The translations under genes were made by a program, and so were the position numbers. The notes under the pieces were generated by a model, which ran no database searches, was not told the origin of the DNA, and saw nothing but the letters and a program-made list of their open reading frames with translations. From Limnanthes douglasii subsp. nivea (taxonomy: Eukaryota; Streptophyta; Magnoliopsida; Brassicales; Limnanthaceae): a DNA stretch of 64,000 bases. The stretch covers positions 182,980,807 to 183,044,806 of the forward strand of contig JAUPFV010000004.1 in the NCBI GenBank assembly GCA_036936605.1, in the 5' to 3' direction. Positions 57,925-64,000 of the stretch are shown here, piece by piece (position 1 is the stretch's first letter; each line of letters begins with the position of its first letter).

Positions 57925-58635
57925 TATATCTGAAGGCTTTACTTCTTAATTTTTTGGCCAATCATGAATCATCTGGTAGTATTCCTTGATTCAAGAAATT
58001 AAGGATATCTGATAGCCAATCACCTCGAATTTTATCTGACGTAACAAAAAATTCCTTTATATATCCACATTGGCTAGATTGAGTATCAATTGAAGGATTT
58101 TCTTGTAACAAAATCCAATGATATTCTTCCTTGTAAGCGACATTTGCCAAAGAATTAGCAACCATGTTACTCCCTCACCCAATATATTCCACAACAACAT
58201 TTTCAAACAACAACATTAAATTCTGAAGTTCCTGAAGATGCAAAATCAAACGATCCTTTCTCGCTTCGAAAAACCCTGATACCTGATTTGCTAACAATTG
58301 AGAATCTGTTTCCAAGCGCACTTGACGTTGCCCCACAAATATTTGCTAATCTTAAACCTGCCAAAGCAGCTTCGTATTCAGCTTCATTGTTTGAAGCATG
58401 AAAGCCAAATTTAATAGATTGAATCATTATCTCTCCCGTTGGAGCTATTTACTAGACCCCATCAGTGCACCCTGAAACACTAGATCCTCCATATATTCGG
58501 ACAACCTACCTCGAATCATTTGGTATGGCTTCTTACTTGCTTCCTCATCTGATTGGCTTGAATGGAATTCAACAAAAAAATATGTCAATGCTTGCGCCTT
58601 TATTTATGTTCGAAGTGAAGTCGCCATTATACTCT
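57925..58635 (-). pseudogene. pol: E4 pol, RNase H part (right of E5)
   Basis: Contains the end of the gypsy RNase H (VEFHSSQSDEEASKK, about 58550-58585) and the archaeal-type RNase H (FGFHASNNEAEYEAALAGLR near 58400; ETDSQLLANQ; NMVANSLANVAY at 58165). The linker follows into the E5 insertion point (LAKKLRSKAFRYIV). RT and protease are absent; sequence passes directly into gag at about 58621-58640. Confidence 0.88.
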
Positions 58636-59603
58636 TCAAAGTTGTCCAAACTAGCTTTGGTCAAAATAAATCTCTTTGTATAATCCTTCAAATTTTCCCG
58701 AGGTGCCTGCTTGCACTGAATAATGGTATCATCATTTGCTCTAATTTCTTTGCTTCCCACAAACTGCCTTCAAAATGCAATATAAAAATCTCTAAAATTT
58801 AAAATGGACCCCTCGGATACCGATTGTACCACTAAAGAGCCGTTCTCTTAAAAGTCTGTGAAAATGCACGACACACCAGCCGGTCGTCATCTTCGATGTT
58901 CATCATATAATTCTTGAATTGTACGATGTGATCATCAGGATCCTGCATCCCATCGAACTTCTCTACATTCAAAATCTCAAAATGCTTCGGAAGCGTCATG
59001 GAACGACTTTCACTTGTCAACGGAGAATTTCTCCAGTCGATACCTTAAACAAACTGATCATCTGTTCCCGTTGTAACATATGGATATCGATCAGTTTCAG
59101 CATACTGATTCGAAGTGTTTCCTTCGCACCATGTAGAACGAGGAACATTATCCCTTTTAGATTTACTTTTTTTTTATGTTTCCTCAAATGATCTCTGTCT
59201 GATTCCTCTTTCGAATAACCTTTGTATCTCTTAAAACCCGAAGCTGAGCTTTATACCTCCTCGTTACTAAATATCACATATTTCTGCTTATCTTTTTTCC
59301 CTTTACGAGATGAATATTGCTATTTAGGAGACACAAAACGCGCTTTGTTGTACTCAGATTTAGCTCGTCGATCATCCAAGGATCGATCTGACTGACTTCC
59401 CATCTCAGTCTTTTCTGTTTCTTTTCTAATCTTGGATTTAAGCTTCGCATCTCTTGTTCCCTTCGTTCATACTTCTCATTAAAAGAATTTATCTTGTCCA
59501 AAAGTTGGTTCATTCGGACCTCAATATCATATTGAGTTAGGATCAGAGATGATCCACCAAGTCTACTTTCGTCTATCTTCAAATCATCTTTTAGAGTTTC
59601 CAT
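58621..59603 (-). pseudogene. gag: E4 gag, N-terminal half only
   Basis: The N-terminus is at 59274-59603 (YDIEVRMNQLLDKINSFNEK, like E3). The gag domain is at 58640-59020 (VEKFDGMQDPDDHIVQF; DDDRLVCRAFSQTF; KEIRANDDTIIQCKQAPREN). It stops at KASLDNFEE, where the deletion joins RNase H sequence. Stops lie near 58832 and 59274, with a shift between. Confidence 0.85.
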
Positions 59604-59717
59604 CGCTGATCAAAGCGTATGATTGTTCTGAGGATTCATTGTTATTAATTTGAACAGAAAATACAACAAGATTGTATTAAATTCGAACAAAATAAGTCAC
59701 TGATTTTTTCTTATTCA

Positions 59718-59736
59718 GTCCCCAGTGAAGTTGCCA
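59718..59736 (-). other. E4 primer-binding site
   Basis: Minus strand TGGCAACTTCACTGGGGAC, three bases inside the 5' LTR. It is the best match in the window to the tRNA-Arg type site (TGGCGACTCC-CTGGGG as I recall it). Confidence 0.82.
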
Positions 59737-59739
59737 ATT

Positions 59740-60099
59740 TGATGAGTTAATATTTCACCTTAGTAAATTGTTAAGAGAGAAATCTAGAGAGAGAAAGAGT
59801 TAAAGAGTTTTTAGAGAGAGAAAGTTCAAGTACAAATGAGTTCCAGAGAAAAAGTATTCAACCCCTTTATTAGGTTAGACTTGCCCTTTATATAGAGGAG
59901 CCAATACTTAGCCTTAAAGTGAAATCGGTTACAAAAGAGGATAAATTGTTATTTAGTCCTCAATAATTACACATAATCACAAATATTCGTTAAAACTTAT
60001 ATTACATATAATTTAAGGACTAAACTTACATTATTTACAGTTTAACCCTTAAAGTTGTATTATTTACAATTTAATCCTTAAAATCCTACTTCCATATCA
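59740..60099 (-). repeat. E4 5' LTR with promoter TATA
   Basis: 360 bp. TATATAAA on the minus strand at 59887-59894 is the probable sense promoter TATA. Confidence 0.95.
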
Positions 60100-60104
60100 A
60101 TTAG
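60100..60104. repeat. E4 target-site duplication, right (ATTAG)
   Basis: Identical to 41761-41765. Confidence 0.95.
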
Positions 60105-60640
60105 CATTTGGACAACTTAAATAATTATGAATTAATAAGAAACATTTTCTAACTTCACCAAAACAATAGCTTGACTTAAAATTCCCTCTAACCAACTCAT
60201 CTTATTTAGTTAAAACAAAATTTAACATATATTCAAATTCTTAAAACTGATAAGAATGATGGATTGCATTTTGATCATTTAGTTAGAAAATACCAAAAAC
60301 ATGCATTTTGTAAACTATAATTAACAAAAATTTCGCGTTTATATTTATAAAATGTTTTGCATTTTACATATAATCCATAATTGTTTCGCATTTCACACTT
60401 AATCTACCCAATATTTTTTATTTCAAATTTAGACTACCCAATGTTTCATATTTTGCAATTGGACTATATAATATTATACATTTCGCATTTAGACTACTTT
60501 ACGTTTTGCATTTACTGTACACAATTTCTCTCGTTTGGTCTATATCTTTTTCATATTTCGTACATACATTATCTTCACACAGACAATCATTGTAATCTAC
60601 CATTTGTACAAACGTTTTCTAATATTATTTGTACAAACTT
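60105..60640. repeat. TTTCGCATTT-type repeat tract (third block)
   Basis: At 60330-60560 the motif TTT(C/T)GCATTT recurs about every 35-40 bp with ATTTAGACTAC interludes. It continues the tract broken by E4. Confidence 0.6.
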
Positions 60641-61064
60641 TTTATAATATTAAATTCAGAAACAAAATCACCCACTTATTTGAACTTTTAATTGGTTAAA
60701 TCACAAAGATATTAGCCAAAGTTCTTTTCTAATAAAAAATAATTTGAAACATAACAATCATATATATCCAGATATTGAAAAATTACTTCAAATTTATAAA
60801 AAAGAACTCGTTATGCTAAAGAAAAAACTAAACATTTTAAAATTTAAAATAGTAAAAAAATTATATAATTAACAAAAAAACAATTTTTTTCGAAGAAAAC
60901 CCAAAATGACAGACTCCGTCAAAAAAACATTTATAGAAAAATTAGAATTCCTAACTTTTCGTCACAGACATACTTTACTCCACCAATTCGACTATCCTTT
61001 AAAAACAAAAAAAACGATTGTATTAAAAAAAAATCTATAATAGTTATAGACAGGGTAGTTGGTA

Positions 61065-61127
<63 letters not shown>

Positions 61128-61743
61128 GTTTCATATTTTATATATTTATATATATAATACATTAGTTCTTCAGCTTTTTAAATAAGTAAAAGTATCATAC
61201 TCGGGTAGTGTTTTTAAGAATAGAAACTTAAAATACAGAATAGAAAGGTATTTGGGTACGAGGTGGGTCCGGAAAGACCGCTGTTTAATTACGTGGTCTA
61301 TTTTAGCTTTAAATTTATTGTGGGTCTCTATCTACAGTCTGTTGGGTCAAACAAGTATTTGAGTTTTACTTTTTTCTCGTCCATCTTTTACGTTATGGAA
61401 TTTTGTATGATCAGTCTTTTTTGTCTATGCGAATTATTTAAAACTGACACGTATACTTCAAATCCAAAATTTTGTGTCATTTTGTATTTTTAAATTTCAA
61501 ATTTTGTATCATTTTTTTGACGTTAGAGAATGTACTGGAAACTGATCGGTCTATAATTTTTAAAATATGAAAAATGAATAGAAAACAAAAATAAAAAATA
61601 AAAACTACTACGATAAACGGTTATACGTAGAGGACGAATCGTGATTTTAAACCTCCACTTTAGAAAAAAACTGCTCTAACTCTTGAAAATAAAAACGGTG
61701 ACCTGGATTTGAAAAAGAGTATCGTTATTTTTGGTGTCCTATT
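60641..61743. other. AT-rich region without recognisable genes
   Basis: Long A and T runs and no coding signal. A 67-codon minus frame at 60931-61134 is only a translated microsatellite (LFIY repeats). Confidence 0.6.
61066..61127. repeat. (AATA)n microsatellite, about 15 repeats
   Basis: A pure tetranucleotide run of about 62 bp. Confidence 0.95.
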
Positions 61744-61774
61744 TAGTAGTGGCAAATAGTTTTGGAACCGCGGT

Positions 61775-61985
61775 TCAAAGTTGGAGAACTATTTATAAAC
61801 CGGCGGGTAAATCGTTTAACTAGCCCATTAGGACTGCAAACCGCAAGGACCGCAAACCGTTAGGACCGCAAACCACCAAGATCGCATAAGGAGTAAACCA
61901 CCCGGACCGCAAACCGCTATGAACGTAAACCATTATGACCGCAAAACCGCTGTGTATTTGTAAATAACCGCGGTTTATTTGTAAA
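61775..61985. repeat. hAT subterminal repeats (GACCGCAAACCG)
   Basis: About eight copies of a (G)GACCGCAAACC(G) motif with variants (GATCGCATAAG, GACCGCAAAACCG) lie within 200 bp of the element end. AACCGCGGTT palindromes flank them at 61765 and 61966. In hAT elements such motifs are binding sites for the transposase. Confidence 0.8.
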
Positions 61986-62521
61986 TATTAGTGTTTTAAT
62001 TATTTTATAACCAAAATCATATCTTAAGTTGTATTTAAAAATATTGAGATATTGTATATGATTATAAAATTATTATTACATTTTGGTGAGTATTAATTTG
62101 TTTTGGTTATTAATATTTTAAGGGTTGTAATTATTATATAATCCAAAATTTTAAATATTACTTATGTTATTATTACATTTTAAATATTATTATTATGTTT
62201 TGGGATCTAATATTAGTAGGGTTGATATTATGTTACAAACCAAAACTATATCTTATCATGTTAAAATATTACAAATTTTATGGTTATAATTTTAATATTA
62301 CATTTTGATTACTATTATGATTTGGTTTTAAATATTACAAGTGTTTGTTATTATTTTTTAAACCAAAATCAGATCTTATAAGTATTTCATAATACAATTG
62401 TTGTTATTATAATAAAAGGTAAAGTTTTTTTTTGTTAATTTAGCCGTTCACATTTTATACTCTTGCGGGCAAGGAGTTGTACACATGTTTTCAAATTAAA
62501 ATACAAAATAGTAAATAATTA
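61986..62521. other. AT-rich 3' region of the hAT element
   Basis: Non-coding, between the subterminal repeats and the transposase stop codon at 62522. Short ATTTTAAATATTA repeats only. Confidence 0.6.
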
Positions 62522-63999
62522 TTACGAACATAATTCATCTTCAACTTCGTCTTCTTCGTAAATAAAATCTTCGTCTTCGTCCTCACTTGATTCACCTTCA
62601 GCTTCGTTTTCTTTCATAATTTCTTGTTCAAGTGTATCTTCATAATCATCCGGATAATCTTCGAAGATGTCGTCTACGTTCACTTCGTCTCTAAACTCTC
62701 TGTCTTGTATCCTTTTATCCGCCGTTGTCCAATCTTTGACTGCCACAAGCACTCCAAGTGCTTTGCCCGTCAATTTTGTTCTCTTAGTCATGTATTGCAA
62801 CCTCGCTTGGCTGAAAACACACTCACTTGCAACTGTAGACATAGGTATAGCATAAATCTCTTTAACAACCCTGCAAAGAATAGGAAACTCTTCAATTTTG
62901 GTACCCCACCATCTTCTGATATCTTCAATACCCTGGTCGGGAAAATTCGTAAAATCAAACCTAGTGCTCAAATATCTAGACAGCTCATTATGAGATTGAG
63001 GGGTTTCTGTAAATTCATTGTTTCGTAACATTGCAATTTGAACATAGTTAGTAGAAAATCTTCCTCTACCCCTATTGTTACTACTCCTTACATTTGTAGT
63101 TGTATTTGATCTATATCTTTCAGCATACTTATCATAGATATTATGCAAACAGTCATATATGCTGCTAATATACCCTTCAGGGTCAATTGGTTCCTTCGGT
63201 GCTCTAGTTGTAGAAAATGTACAGATCGATAAAACCATCTAACTAGCCATTCAAATTTATCTTTTCGTGAAAAAGGATCTAAAATGCAAGCAATTGAATA
63301 AGTATCAGGGATTAGATGAAAAGGGCACCATGTCTACACATACAAAATTGATCTAAATTAATTCATATGTATGGCCAGATTAGTAATCGTGAAAAGGGCC
63401 AAATGAGCATTAGGTTGATATTATGAAGAAAAGGTTTGAGTGTTATCTTTAAAAAGTTTTAAAAATCTTAACATGTGTGCACAATATTTCCAATGCTCTT
63501 TTTCAATTGGTGTTTCAAGATAAGATGTATTATAAAGCGTCATAATCTCTTCTTTAAAAATATGTGCACGTGCAAGCATTACATAAGTAGAGTTCCATCT
63601 AGTTTCGACATCTAATATAAGTTTTTTATATTGTTTCCCATTTGAAGTAACAAGTGTTTTAAAAGCTCTTTTTTTAGCAGCGGAGGTCGTGCAAAATAGG
63701 ATCCCATTTTTAACAGGGGCAATATAATCAACCATAACCTTAAGTATTCCGTCTTTCGCAATTAATTGAAGTACGTGGCATAAACATTTGGTGTGAAACA
63801 ATTTAGGAAAAATGGGATTGCAATCTTGTATAAGAAATTTTATAGAATTAATATTAGAAGATGCATTATTCAACGAAATAGACATAATCTTATTTCTAAT
63901 GCCATAAATATCCATGCATTCAACCATACTCTCCCTAATTAATTGTGCGTTATGCTTCCCAATAGATTCAAACCATATAATTCTCTTTTGGAGTACCCA
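62522..63999 (-). pseudogene. hAT transposase, partial, with internal breaks
   Basis: From the right edge the frame reads RIIWFESIGKHNAQ, then KIMSISLNNASSNINS (core Asp/Asn region), HTKCLCHVLQLIAKDG and DVETRWNSTYVMLARAH. This is the RNase H-like hAT catalytic region. A TAA at 63421 interrupts it (followed in frame by YQPNAHLALFTITNLA). ACILDPFSRKDKFEWLV near 63270 is in another frame. The last part, 62522-63238, is the hAT C-terminal dimerisation domain (RRWWGTKIEEFPILCRVVKE; IPMSTVASECVFSQ) with a long acidic tail. The N-terminal zinc finger must lie beyond 64000. It acts by cut-and-paste in the nucleus when intact. Confidence 0.9.
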
Positions 64000-64000
64000 T

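Larger units (their letters stand above)
41766..60099 (-). mobile_element. E4: Tat-type retrotransposon with a large internal deletion, host of E5
   Basis: Two 360-bp LTRs (41766-42125, 59740-60099) differ at about 21 sites by eye and are flanked by ATTAG. Removing E5 and its duplicated 5 bp leaves about 7.8 kb, against about 10.4 kb for the related E3. The missing part is one block from mid-gag to the start of RNase H. It carries an antisense gene with intact splice signals, an integrase remnant and gag pieces. Confidence 0.95.
61744..64000 (-). mobile_element. hAT DNA transposon, left (3') part; continues past the window
   Basis: Begins with TAGTAGTGGCAAATAG at 61744, like plant hAT ends (TAGGGGTGGCAAA-type). 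GC-rich subterminal repeats, an AT-rich segment and a minus-strand hAT transposase follow and run off the right edge. The second end and the 8-bp target duplication lie outside, so the end call rests on the motif and its position. Confidence 0.8.

Noticed and set aside
60931..61134. 67-residue open frame with LFIY repeats
   Set aside because: It is a translation of the AATA microsatellite, not a protein.

Overview
This is repeat-rich nuclear DNA from a seed plant, most likely a eudicot; the species cannot be named from sequence alone. It is AT-rich and contains nested LTR retrotransposons, a hAT DNA transposon and plant-type introns and TATA boxes. I see no intact host gene, rRNA or tRNA. Nearly all coding potential is transposon-derived and mostly broken.

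The main content is six Ty3/gypsy elements of the Tat (Ogre/Retand-like) lineage, all with gag-pol on the minus strand. E0 is a remnant (gag about 13330-13700; primer site and LTR start at 14632-14650). E1 is 3100-13113. E2 is about 17362-37857. E3 is about 27142-37600 and sits inside the right LTR of E2. E4 is 41766-60099 with target duplication ATTAG. E5 is 47410-57919 with target duplication TACTA and sits inside the pol of E4. By eye the LTR pairs differ at 9 of 502 sites in E5, 21 of 360 in E4 and 15 of 314 in E1, so E5 is the youngest. E3 and E2 are clearly older.

E1, E2, E3 and E5 share one plan, read on the minus strand: 5' LTR, tRNA-Arg-like primer site, gag-protease, one in-frame stop codon, RT, RNase H, a second archaeal-type RNase H, integrase, 3' LTR. 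E4 has lost the gag-to-RNase H part. All five also carry, on the opposite strand between integrase and the 3' LTR, an accessory gene. It has a 'putative gypsy-type transposon' domain, basic stretches, and (clearest in E1 and E5) a long coiled coil and acidic tail. This antisense gene has its own TATA box and, in E1 and E5, a G-box at identical spacing. A short phase-1 intron lies at the same place in all five copies. The convergent space between pol and the antisense gene holds element-specific hairpins and tandem repeats in four elements.

Between the retroelements (about 14.8-17.3 kb, 37.9-41.7 kb, 60.1-60.6 kb) lies an older tract. It carries a diffuse TTTCACATTTG repeat, decayed exon-like pieces of a plant transposon-associated protein, and a MuDR-type transposase fragment. 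From 61744 to the right edge is a hAT element with its left end, subterminal GACCGCAAACCG repeats and a broken transposase running out of the window. The first 3.1 kb hold an apparent LTR start at position 19, a long AT microsatellite and a faint gag-like fragment.

The most notable system is the antisense, intron-containing gene with its own promoter inside these retrotransposons. Next is the stop codon between protease and RT, which is followed by a tobamovirus-like readthrough context.
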